This document shows, piece by piece, positions 8,127-17,207 of a DNA stretch of 19,822 bases. Source of the DNA: DATAXV01 sp036272915 (GTDB lineage Bacteria; Chloroflexota; Dormibacteria; Dormibacterales; Dormibacteraceae); the NCBI GenBank assembly GCA_036272915.1, contig DATAXV010000162.1, positions 1 to 19,822 on the forward strand, written 5' to 3'. The notes beneath the pieces are model-generated. The model was given only the letters and a program-made list of their open reading frames with translations. It searched no databases and was not told the origin of the DNA. Within the stretch, counting starts at the first letter, position 1, and every line of letters begins with the position of its first letter. The translations under genes and the position numbers were made by a program.

Positions 8127-8155
8127 GGTGCCCCGGGTCGCGAACCCGGGGCGCC
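8127..8155. terminator. Bidirectional terminator hairpin between convergent genes
   Basis: A 12-bp stem with a single G-U pair and a five-base loop (arms 8127-8138 and 8144-8155) starts 11 bases after the rpmB stop and ends five bases before the stop of the convergent 2H phosphoesterase gene. The symmetry suits both directions. No U-tract is present. Confidence 0.6.
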
Positions 8156-8160
8156 GTCGG

Positions 8161-8802
8161 CTACCGGTTCGGTCCCCCAATCGGCATCCGCAGCATCTCT
8201 GTCCACTCGTACATGCGGTTGTCGCGGTGGAAGAGGAGGAGGGGGACGTCGGTCACCGTCATCCGCACCGACCGCGCGCGCACCGAGTCGAGGACGGCCT
8301 GCGCCGTGCTCGCGTCCGCCTCCCCGTTCGCGTAGGCGATGCTGACGTGAGGCCGGAAGGGACCGCTGCCGGAGGGCGCCCGATCGGCGCCGCGGACGCC
8401 GGCGATCGCCTCCCGGATCACCTCGCGGAGATCGGTCAGCTCATCACCATCGAGGGCGGGCATGAGGATCGCCTCGCCGTTGCCCGCGACCTCGGCCCGG
8501 CCCAGCTGCAGGGTCGGAGGCTCGAGCTCGGCCAGGGCCTCGCCGGCCCGCTCCACGATCTGCGCGAGGGTCTCCTTGGACATATCGCCGGCGAAGCCGA
8601 TGCCCTGCATGGTGAGGTGGAGCCAGCGCCGGGGGATCTGGTCCAGCTGCATCACGCCGGCCAGGGCGTCCTGATAGGCGTCGACGGTGGCGTGGAGCGC
8701 CTCGCAGCGCTCGAAGGTGAGGTGGCACGCGTAGAGGCGCTGGCCGACTCTCCAGTTCGGCCGCCACCACCAGTGGTTGCGCAGTTGCGTCGGAGCGGTC
8801 AC
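8161..8802 (-). CDS. 2H phosphoesterase-superfamily protein (2'-5' RNA ligase-like)
   Basis: The product has 213 residues and both signature motifs of the 2H superfamily: HLT at 62-64 (WLHLTMQGIGF) and HVS at 152-154 (FRPHVSIAYA). The two histidines form the catalytic pair in RNA 2',3'-cyclic phosphodiesterases and 2'-5' ligases of this family. Bacterial relatives are often annotated thpR or ligT, but the real substrate of this protein is unknown. Spacing of about 90 residues between motifs and overall length are normal. The start is GTG at 8802 with AGGAGG five to six bases upstream. The N-terminus is unusually Trp-rich (NHWWWRPNW). It is convergent with rpmB and divergent from the tautomerase. 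A soluble cytoplasmic protein is expected. Confidence 0.85.
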   Translation of the reverse strand: MTAPTQLRNHWWWRPNWRVGQRLYACHLTFERCEALHATVDAYQDALAGVMQLDQIPRRWLHLTMQGIGFAGDMSKETLAQIVERAGEALAELEPPTLQLGRAEVAGNGEAILMPALDGDELTDLREVIREAIAGVRGADRAPSGSGPFRPHVSIAYANGEADASTAQAVLDSVRARSVRMTVTDVPLLLFHRDNRMYEWTEMLRMPIGGPNR

Positions 8803-8896
8803 TCGTACCTCCTGCTTCCAAGCGGACCCTGTGCGCGTCCCCTGAGTATCCCGACTCCCCGCCCTCGCCTGCCGCCGCGATCGGCGTCGGGAAATA

Positions 8897-8939
8897 CCGT
8901 AATCCCACGGATACCCCCGTCTCCGGGCCCCCCTACGCT
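8897..8939 (+). promoter_or_regulatory. Phased CCGT/ACGG/CCGT element and -10 before the tautomerase gene
   Basis: CCGT (8897-8900), ACGG (8907-8910) and CCGT (8917-8920) lie exactly 10 bp apart, giving two overlapping inverted repeats with 6-bp spacers. A TACGCT -10-like box follows at 8934-8939, so the last half-sites fall where the -35 region would be. I see no TTGACA-like -35, which fits a promoter needing an activator. The LAL regulator encoded at 9384 is the obvious candidate by position only. Confidence 0.5.
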
Positions 8940-8981
8940 GGCGACATCGTCACCGGACATCGCGGTTCAAGGAGGTCGGAG

Positions 8982-9206
8982 ATGCCGTTCATCAACGTGA
9001 AGCTCATCGAGGGTGTGTTCTCCCCGGCGCAGAAGAGGGAGATCGTCCGGAAGCTGACCGACACCATGGTCGGCATCGAGGGCGAGAACATGCGCCAGGT
9101 GACCTGGTGCGTGGTCGAGGAGGTCAAGAGCGGGGACTGGGGCATCGCCGGCAATGCCCTCACCACCGAGGACGTCAAGGCGCTCGCCGCCGGGACCCCG
9201 GCCTGA
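8982..9206 (+). CDS. 4-oxalocrotonate tautomerase-family protein
   Basis: This small enzyme-fold protein has 74 residues including Met, normal for the family. Pro follows the start Met and becomes the N-terminal catalytic base once Met is removed. The IEGVFSPAQKREIVRKLTD helix and the MRQVTWCVVEEV strand align with the classical fold, and the Arg of MRQV corresponds to Arg39 of 4-oxalocrotonate tautomerase. The position of classical Arg11 appears to be Val or Phe, so substrate preference probably differs from the xylene-pathway enzyme. No aromatic-degradation genes are nearby. The ATG at 8982 has AAGGAGG six bases upstream. It is followed 177 bp later by the start of a LAL regulator and preceded by an operator-like element. 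Confidence 0.9.
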   Translation: MPFINVKLIEGVFSPAQKREIVRKLTDTMVGIEGENMRQVTWCVVEEVKSGDWGIAGNALTTEDVKALAAGTPA

Positions 9207-9383
9207 GGCCGGAACCGGAATCCGGTCCGCGGTGACGCTCCGATGCGAAGCGGTGGGCCGCACGACCCTGTCGACGCCGCCCGGCTCGCCCCCGTCCGGG
9301 CGGCGTCCGACCTCGACCAGCCGCTCTCCCCGCCATCGATCGCCGTGGTGGCGGGCTGCCCGTTCGCGGTACAGAATGATGCC

Positions 9384-12221
9384 GTGCCCGCAGTCGCCGA
9401 ACTGGTCGGCCGGGAGGGCGAGCTGGCCCGCCTCGCGGAGCTGGCGGCGGACGCCGAGACCGGGCATGGGGCCCTGCTCCTGGTCTCGGGCGAGGCTGGC
9501 GTGGGCAAGACCGCGCTGGTTCGGGCGGCGCTGGCGGCGACCGGCTTCGCCACGCTCGAGGCGGCGTCGCCGGAGACCCCGGGGGCGCCCTTCCGGGTGG
9601 TCGAGGCCGTGCTCCGAAGCCATCTCAGAAGGCGCCCGGCGCTCCTCGAGGATCAGCCTGGGCTGAGAAGCTACCTGGCCTGCATCCTCCCCGAGCTCGC
9701 GCCCCAGGCCAGGGTGGACAATCCCGACGCGGTCTGCGCGGCGGTGGCGGCGGCCTTCGCCGAGATCGCGACCGAGGGGCCGCTGGCGATCCTCATCGAC
9801 GACCTTCAGTGGAGCGACGAGGCGACACTCGACGTCCTGCGGCTGATGTCGGAGGTGGTCGAGGGGTCGAGGATGCTGCTGATCGGCCTGTACCGGAGCG
9901 ACTCGATCCCGCGCTCCCATCCCATCCGGCGCCTGCGGACCGACCTGCGCCGGTCGGGACGGCTGAGAGAGATGGCCCTCGAGCCGCTCGACGCCGAGAA
10001 CACCGGCCGGCTGCTGAGCCGCGTCCTGGGCGCACCGGCCGGGCCCGACGAGGTCGCCGCGGTGTATGCGCGGGCCGAGGGGCTGCCCTTCTTCATCGAG
10101 GAGCTGGGGTCCACGCTCAGGGACGCCGGCCGCGACCCCGCCCTGACCCTGCCCGAGAGCGTTCGCGACGCCGTCCTCGCCCGGGTGAACGGCCTGCCCG
10201 ACGCCACCCGGCAGGCGCTGGGCACGGCCGCGCTGATCGGTCAGCGGTTCGATCTGAGCCTGGTCGCCTCGCTCGACGTGGGGCGCGGGACCCTGGATGA
10301 GCTGGTCGACTGCGGGCTCGTGCTCGACGACGGCCAGGGCCGCTGTTCGTTCCGTCATGCCCTGGTGCGCGAGGCGATCTGCTCCGATCTGTCCTGGTCG
10401 CGGCGGCGCACGCTCCACCGGCTCCTGGCCGAGGGTCTGGAGGCGGCGGGGGCCGCTCCAAGCACGATCGCCAGCCACTGGCTCGCGGCGGGGGATCACG
10501 AGCGGGGCCGGAAGGCGCTCCTGGCGGCGGCCGCGGCGGCGGAGGGGGTGGGGGCCTACCGCGACGCCGCGGTCGCGCTCTCCCAGGCCCTCGACATCTG
10601 GCCGGCCGGCGTCGACGCCCGTGTCCGCGCCCGGGCGCTGGAACGTCTGGGAAGGGCGGCCGGCACGTACGGGGACGCCGTCGTCGCGGCGCGGGCCTGG
10701 GACGAGGCGGCCGTGGCCCTGCGGGCGGGGGGTGATCACCGTCGGCTGGGAATGGCGCGGCGAAGCCTGGCCAGCGCCCTCGAGCTGCAGGGCGCCTGGG
10801 ATCGGGCGCTGACCGTGCGCCAGGAGGCGGCGGAGGCGTTCGCCGCCGGCGGCGAGCTCGGGGAGGCAGCGGCGGAGCGCCTGCTGGTGGCGGCGCGGCT
10901 CCGATCCAGCGCCAGCTTCTCCGGAGCGCTGAGCGTCCTCGGCGTCGCCGGCGCGGAGGCGAGCGCGTCCGGCCGCGCCGATCTCTCGGTGAGGATCGCC
11001 GCCCTCGATGGCAACCTCCGCTGCCGGTGCGGCGACGCCGAGCACGGGCTGCCCCGCGTGCGCGAGGCGCTGGACCTGGCGCTGTCCGGGGGCCAGGTCG
11101 GTGCGGCCACCGAGGCGTACCAGCGCCTGGCCGACTCCCTCGAACATGCAGGCGACTACCGGGGCGCCCGTGAGACCTACGTCGAGGCGACCGACTTCTG
11201 CCAGGCCAACGGCGCCAGCACCGGCGCCGATCTGTGTCTCGCCTGCCTGACCTGGGTGCTGCGCCAGCTCGGCGAGTGGGACCGCGCGGTGGAGATCTGC
11301 AGGGCGGTGCTGGCCAGCCCGACCGGGACCATCCACACCCAGGCGGTCGCTCACGATGTGCTCGGCACCATCGAGCTGTACCGCGGCCGGGCCAACCGTG
11401 CCCGCCCCCACCTGGTCAGCGCCAGCGCCCTCGCCCGGCAGATCGACCTGTTCGCGATCGAGTTCGATTCCTGCGTGGCCCTCGCCCGCCTCGATGCGCT
11501 GAACGGCGAGACCGAGGCCGCGGTGGCGCGGGCGGCCTCGGCCATGGAGCGCTGGGAGCGCACGGACTGCGAGCGGCACTATTCGGTCCCGTTGCTCCGG
11601 TGGATGGCCACGCTCGGGGCGGAGCTGGGCTCGGCCACCCTCGTCCAGAGCTGCACCTCCGCCCTGGCCCGGATCGCGGCCGGGGCCGGCGCCGAGGCGC
11701 TGGGCGCCCTCGCCCACGCCCTCGGTGAGACGGCGATGCTGGAGCGGGACCACGCCGGCGCGGCGGCCCGGTTCCGCCAGGCGCTGGCCCTCACCGGCGA
11801 TCTCGACCTGCCCATGGAGCGGGCCGAGATCGAGCGGCGGGCGGCGGCCGCGCTGGCGCCGGCCGGATGTCCGGCCGAGGCGATCGAGCTGCTCGTCTCC
11901 GCCTACCGGACGGCGCGGCGGCTCGGAGCCGTACCGCTGGCCAGGGCGGTCGCGGCGCAGGTGTCGGCCCTCGGCGAGAAGGTCGAGCGCCGTCTCGGTC
12001 AGATCGCGGCGGTCCGGGCCGAGCACGGTGGCCTGTCCCGACGGGAGCTCGAGATCACGCGGCTCGTCGCCGCCGGCAACACCAGCAGGGAGATCGCCCG
12101 GAGTCTCAGCCTGAGCCCTCGTACGGTCGAGATGCACGTCCACAACGTGCTGGTCAAGCTGGACTGCCGAACGCGGGTGGACATCACCAGGCGGGCGTCC
12201 GAGCTCGGGCTTCTGACGTAG
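9384..12221 (+). CDS. LuxR-family ATPase regulator (LAL type)
   Basis: This is a large one-component transcription regulator, 945 residues from GTG 9384. It has an N-terminal AAA-type ATPase domain with Walker A SGEAGVGKT (35-43) and Walker B LAILIDDLQWSDE near residues 133-145. A long Ala/Arg/Leu-rich helical middle (TPR-like repeats as in MalT relatives) follows, then a LuxR HTH at about 884-945 (LSRRELEITRLVAAGNTSREI ... SPRTVEMHVHNVLVKL). The frame is open from 9243, but those first 47 residues look non-domain. At 9384 the protein begins as relatives do (MPAVAELVGREGEL), and a CAGAAT box six bases upstream suggests a leaderless transcript. The effector is unknown. It lies downstream of the tautomerase on the same strand, and autoregulation or control of that gene is plausible. 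Confidence 0.9.
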   Translation: MPAVAELVGREGELARLAELAADAETGHGALLLVSGEAGVGKTALVRAALAATGFATLEAASPETPGAPFRVVEAVLRSHLRRRPALLEDQPGLRSYLACILPELAPQARVDNPDAVCAAVAAAFAEIATEGPLAILIDDLQWSDEATLDVLRLMSEVVEGSRMLLIGLYRSDSIPRSHPIRRLRTDLRRSGRLREMALEPLDAENTGRLLSRVLGAPAGPDEVAAVYARAEGLPFFIEELGSTLRDAGRDPALTLPESVRDAVLARVNGLPDATRQALGTAALIGQRFDLSLVASLDVGRGTLDELVDCGLVLDDGQGRCSFRHALVREAICSDLSWSRRRTLHRLLAEGLEAAGAAPSTIASHWLAAGDHERGRKALLAAAAAAEGVGAYRDAAVALSQALDIWPAGVDARVRARALERLGRAAGTYGDAVVAARAWDEAAVALRAGGDHRRLGMARRSLASALELQGAWDRALTVRQEAAEAFAAGGELGEAAAERLLVAARLRSSASFSGALSVLGVAGAEASASGRADLSVRIAALDGNLRCRCGDAEHGLPRVREALDLALSGGQVGAATEAYQRLADSLEHAGDYRGARETYVEATDFCQANGASTGADLCLACLTWVLRQLGEWDRAVEICRAVLASPTGTIHTQAVAHDVLGTIELYRGRANRARPHLVSASALARQIDLFAIEFDSCVALARLDALNGETEAAVARAASAMERWERTDCERHYSVPLLRWMATLGAELGSATLVQSCTSALARIAAGAGAEALGALAHALGETAMLERDHAGAAARFRQALALTGDLDLPMERAEIERRAAAALAPAGCPAEAIELLVSAYRTARRLGAVPLARAVAAQVSALGEKVERRLGQIAAVRAEHGGLSRRELEITRLVAAGNTSREIARSLSLSPRTVEMHVHNVLVKLDCRTRVDITRRASELGLLT

Positions 12222-12270
12222 CCGGCCAGAAGCGGCGACGCCGTGGGATGACCGTGAGCGCCGCGCCATT

Positions 12271-12777
12271 GAGGAGATCGAGATGAGCACGACCGGCACC
12301 GACGGATCCGTCAGCGGGACCTCCGCGGCGACCGTGGATCTGCGCCTCGAGGTCGTCCTTCTGCCCGTATCCGACGTGGACCGGGCGAAGAGCTTCTATC
12401 TGGGCTTGGGGTGGCGGCCGGACGCCGACATCGTCAGGGGCGACGACTTCCGGGTCGTGCAGGTCACCCCTCCCGGCTCGGCCTGTTCGGTCATCTTCGG
12501 CACCGGGCCCACCTCCGCCGCTCCCGGCTCCACGGACGGCCTGATGCTGGTCGTCGCCGACATCGAGGCGGCTCGCGCTCAGCTCTCGGATCGGGGCGCG
12601 TCCGTCAGCGAGGTGTTCCACGACGCCGGTGGCCTGTTCCATCACGCGGGGACGGAGGCGAGGGTGCCGGGGCCCGATCCCGAGGGCCGCTCCTAAACGT
12701 CCTTCGCGTCGTTCAGCGATCCCGACGGCAACGGCTGGCTGCTGCAGGAGATCACGAAGCGGCTGCCCGGACGGTGA
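12271..12777 (+). pseudogene. VOC/glyoxalase-family gene broken by an in-frame stop
   Basis: Translation from ATG 12283 (GAGGAG at 12271-12276) gives 137 residues, ending at TAA 12694-12696. Reading past that codon in the same frame continues with TSFASFSDPDGNGWLLQEIT up to TGA 12775-12777, which is the expected last strand of a VOC (glyoxalase/bleomycin resistance/dioxygenase fold) protein including the conserved Glu metal ligand. The residue lost is probably Tyr (TAC or TAT to TAA). The N-terminal half (LEVVLLPVSDVDRAKSFYLGLGW) is intact. The shortened product would lack a metal ligand and the closing strand, so it is probably inactive unless the stop is read through or is a sequencing error. 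Full length would be 164 residues. It lies 61 bp after the LAL regulator. Confidence 0.8.
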
Positions 12778-12800
12778 CCGCCGACATGGAGGACAGCGCG

Positions 12801-12995
12801 ATGGACGTCGCCGCCCTGGCGGATCTTCTGCACGAGACGGCGGAGCATCACGGCCCCTACGAGAAGCGCGCTCCGAAGCACGACTGGTGGGACTGGTACG
12901 CGGCGTACATGAGCGCCCGCCGGTCGGGTGGCGGGCAGGACGAGGCCGCCGCCGCCGCCCGGTACATGGCGGAGGAGAAGCACATCGTCGCCTGA
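12801..12995 (+). CDS. Small acidic/aromatic protein of unknown function
   Basis: The product has 64 residues from ATG 12801, which has GGAGGA (12788-12793) seven bases upstream. An in-frame ATG at 12786 has no such site. The sequence is MDVAALADLLHETAEHHGPY..., then a compact HDWWDWYAAYMSAR segment and an Ala-rich helix ending AARYMAEEKHIV. It reads like two helices around a Trp/Tyr-rich turn, with no Cys, signal peptide or membrane segment. I recall similar short proteins in actinobacteria next to, or fused to, glyoxalase-type proteins. No function is known to me. It starts 23 bp after the original stop of the broken VOC gene, so the two were probably co-transcribed. The small gene itself looks intact. 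Confidence 0.75.
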   Translation: MDVAALADLLHETAEHHGPYEKRAPKHDWWDWYAAYMSARRSGGGQDEAAAAARYMAEEKHIVA

Positions 12996-13000
12996 ACGCA

Positions 13001-13021
13001 CCGGCCGGCCGTGCCGGCCGG
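13001..13021. terminator. Perfect 9-bp hairpin between convergent genes
   Basis: Arms CCGGCCGGC (13001-13009) and GCCGGCCGG (13013-13021) enclose a three-base loop. It lies five bases after the stop of the small aromatic protein gene and 12 bases before the stop of the convergent beta-lactamase remnant. It is a likely bidirectional terminator without U-tract. Confidence 0.6.
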
Positions 13022-13033
13022 GAGCCTCTATTC

Positions 13034-13243
13034 TCAGGCGGCGAGCGCGTCGAACTCGGTCAGGGCGCCGTTGAAGAGGAAGCCGACGGTGTGCGTGAGG
13101 GCGATGGCGATGAGGCCGCTGTGCGGGTCGTTGAACCATGTCGAGGTGGCCATGCCCGGCATGGCACCGCTCTCGACGCGGGCCGCCATCGCCCGGTGGA
13201 GCCGTTCAAGGCCGTAGGAGGAGAGGGAGGACGCGGGCGTCAC
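13034..13243 (-). pseudogene. In-frame deletion remnant of a beta-lactamase-family serine hydrolase
   Basis: The open frame encodes only 69 residues. Residues about 11-31 (GLERLHRAMAARVESGAMPGM) resemble the N-terminal start of class C beta-lactamase/esterase-type hydrolases, and residues about 34-69 (TWFNDPHSGLIAIALTHTV ... NGALTEFDALAA) resemble their extreme C-terminus. Everything between, including the SxxK and YxN catalytic motifs, is missing, so the product cannot be a working hydrolase. The join falls near 13140-13155. The GTG start overlaps the stop of the polymerase gene by 4 bp (GTGA), as expected for an original operon partner. A real small protein of other function is the alternative. 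Confidence 0.65.
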
Positions 13244-14232
13244 CCGTCGTCACGGCGAGCGCGCGCCCGCCGCTTCCCTTCGTGCATGGCCTGGACGCGG
13301 GCGACCGGGATCGCGTGTCCCTCCTCGGTCACGTCCGGTGGCAGGGCCTGGGGCGCGGGCATGAGCTCTTCCCAGGAAGGTCCGGCGGCGATGAGCCGGG
13401 TCGCGGTGGTGATGGTGAAGTCGGCGGGGGCGACGCCGTCGAGGTCCTCCCACCGGATGGGGAAGGAGACCGGCGTACCCGGCCGGATGCGCGGGCTGTA
13501 GGCCGCGGCAACGGTCGCGCCTCCGACGCGGGTCGAGTCGACGAACACCTTGCCGCCGCGCTCCTCGCGCATGAACGCGGTCGTGACCAGCGCCGGGTCG
13601 AGCCGCTCCGCACGCGCCGCGATGGCGCGGCCCACGGCGGCGACGTCCTCCACGCGCTCCTCGGCCAGGGGGACGAACACGTGCAGGCCCTTGGCGCCGC
13701 TGGTCTTGACGGCGCCGGCCATGCTCACCTCGGCGAGAGCCTGGCGCACGACGTGGGCGGCGCCGACCGCCATGCCGAACGCGTCCGGCGAGGGCGGGTC
13801 CAGATCGAGCACGAGGTGGGTCTGGACTCCCCAGCGGCCGGCCAGGACCAGGCCCGGGTGGTACTCGACCGCCCTCTGGTTGGCGAACCAGAGCAGCGTG
13901 CGGCGGTCGTCGCAGAGCGCGTAGGTGACCTCCCGCTTCGACGCCTCCGCCCACACGGTCGTGGTGTGGACCCAGTCCGGCGTGTAGCGCGGCAGGTTCT
14001 TCTGCATGAAGGGCGGCTGGCCGCGGACGACCCGGATCACCGAGAGGGGGCGGTCACGCAGGGCGGGAAGGATGCGATCGGAGACGGCGTCGAGGTAGTC
14101 GACGAGGTCGCGCTTGGTCGCGCCGGCTCCGTCGAAGAGCGGCTGGTCGAGGTTGGTCAGGGTGACGCCGTCGCGCTCCTCCTCGGCACCCACCCGGACA
14201 TCATGGACGAAGGGGCGCGCGAGCGGAGCCAC
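13240..14232 (-). CDS. LigD-type primase-polymerase domain protein
   Basis: This is a stand-alone polymerase module related to the PolDom of LigD, which fills and extends ends during Ku-dependent break joining. The product has 330 residues from GTG 14232. The start is uncertain: there is no clear ribosome binding site, and GTG about 39 bases downstream is possible. The motifs are complete: metal-binding Asp143 and Asp145 in VLDLDPP, the SGAKGLH nucleotide-site segment at 178-184, the third Asp232 in VFVDSTR, and the YSPRIRPGTPVSFPIRWEDL signature near 245-264. No ligase or nuclease domain is attached, and no ku gene is in the window. It lies 80 bp behind katG on the same strand, with a hairpin between, and its stop overlaps the hydrolase remnant by 4 bp. 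Confidence 0.88.
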   Translation of the reverse strand: MAPLARPFVHDVRVGAEEERDGVTLTNLDQPLFDGAGATKRDLVDYLDAVSDRILPALRDRPLSVIRVVRGQPPFMQKNLPRYTPDWVHTTTVWAEASKREVTYALCDDRRTLLWFANQRAVEYHPGLVLAGRWGVQTHLVLDLDPPSPDAFGMAVGAAHVVRQALAEVSMAGAVKTSGAKGLHVFVPLAEERVEDVAAVGRAIAARAERLDPALVTTAFMREERGGKVFVDSTRVGGATVAAAYSPRIRPGTPVSFPIRWEDLDGVAPADFTITTATRLIAAGPSWEELMPAPQALPPDVTEEGHAIPVARVQAMHEGKRRARARRDDG

Positions 14233-14276
14233 GAGCAGGGCGGGCCCAAGCCGCGCGAGGCCGGACGAGGAGGTCC

Positions 14277-14300
14277 GGGCCGGCCCCAGGGAGCCGGCCC
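14277..14300 (-). terminator. Hairpin between katG and the polymerase gene
   Basis: A perfect 8-bp stem (GGGCCGGC/GCCGGCCC, arms 14277-14284 and 14293-14300) with an 8-base loop lies 12 bases past the katG stop on the minus strand. There is no U-tract. It could end or attenuate the furA-katG message before the polymerase gene. Confidence 0.4.
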
Positions 14301-14312
14301 GGACGCCCGGGA

Positions 14313-16541
<2,229 letters not shown>

Positions 16542-16570
16542 CAGAAATCCTCCAGGACTCTAGACGCGGA

Positions 16571-17008
16571 TCAGGGGTGATCGGAACGGGCGGCGGAGCA
16601 GCTGGGGCAGAGGCCCCAGTAGATGACCTCGGCCTCGTCGATCAGGAAGCCGGAGCCGTTGGAGGCGGTCAGGCAGGGCGCCTCGCCGACGGCGCAGTCG
16701 ACGTCGGCGATGAGACCGCACTCCCGGCACACCACGTGGTGGTGGTTGTCGCCGACCCGCGGGTCGTAGCGAGCGACCGAGCCGGTCGGCTGGATGCGCC
16801 GCACCAGACCGACCGTGGTCAGCGCATGCAGCGAGTCGTAGACGGTCTGGTGGGACACCTTTGGCAGATCCCTCCGGACGGCATCGATGATCGACTCCGT
16901 GTCGGCGTGCGGCAGTGCGTGCACCGAGCTCAGCACTGCCAGCCGGGGAAGCGTCACACGCAACGACGCCGCGCGCAGCATCTGTCTGAAATCCAGTGCC
17001 CCGAGCAC
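16571..17008 (-). CDS. furA: Fur-family peroxide/iron-responsive repressor FurA
   Basis: This is a metal-dependent repressor of the Fur family, linked to katG as in mycobacteria and streptomycetes. From GTG 17008 it has 145 residues. The winged-helix recognition segment is about 52-72 (SHQTVYDSLHALTTVGLVRRI). The metal-binding core is HHHVVCREC (89-97), and a second pair Cys134/Cys137 (CPSC) could hold structural zinc. An ATG at 17017 is in frame, but it lies inside the apparent -10 box, so GTG 17008 is preferred. It would sit at or next to the transcription start, giving a leaderless message; there is no ribosome binding site. It probably represses itself and katG until oxidised by peroxide. 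Confidence 0.93.
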   Translation of the reverse strand: MLGALDFRQMLRAASLRVTLPRLAVLSSVHALPHADTESIIDAVRRDLPKVSHQTVYDSLHALTTVGLVRRIQPTGSVARYDPRVGDNHHHVVCRECGLIADVDCAVGEAPCLTASNGSGFLIDEAEVIYWGLCPSCSAARSDHP

Positions 17009-17013
17009 GCTGC

Positions 17014-17054
17014 ACATTATGCCGCTTTCTGGAATCGATCAAGAAAGGGATTCC
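17014..17054 (-). promoter_or_regulatory. furA promoter with inverted-repeat operator
   Basis: On the minus strand TTGATC (17037-17042) and TAATGT (17014-17019) form a -35/-10 pair with an ideal 17-bp spacer. The predicted start falls at the GTG 17008. An inverted repeat GGAATC-N12-GATTCC (17031-17054) covers the -35. The GATTCCAGAAAG stretch resembles what I recall of the mycobacterial furA control region. FurA binding here is inferred. Confidence 0.65.
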
Positions 17055-17193
17055 GGCTGGATCTCCGTCCGGCCGCTGGTGGCGCCGGCGGTCGAATTCG
17101 CCGGCACGGCGCGCGCACGAGGTGCGAGGCAGCCAGGACCTCTGCCCCCGCCGAGCATGCGGGGAGCTGGTCCGGGCACCGCGCCAACGGGCC

Positions 17194-17207
17194 TATCCTT
17201 CAAGGCG
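17194..17207 (+). promoter_or_regulatory. -10 box of the second LAL regulator
   Basis: TATCCT (17194-17199) lies eight bases before ATG 17208, and there is no ribosome binding site. A leaderless or near-leaderless transcript is likely. No convincing -35 is visible, and the 190 bp shared with furA otherwise show only the FurA operator region. Confidence 0.4.

Noticed and set aside
8967..12299. Open frame of 1110 codons on the minus strand opposite the first LAL gene
   Set aside because: The translation is Arg/Gly/Pro-rich with no domain. It is the antisense shadow of a very GC-rich coding gene, and the plus-strand frame has clear Walker and HTH motifs.
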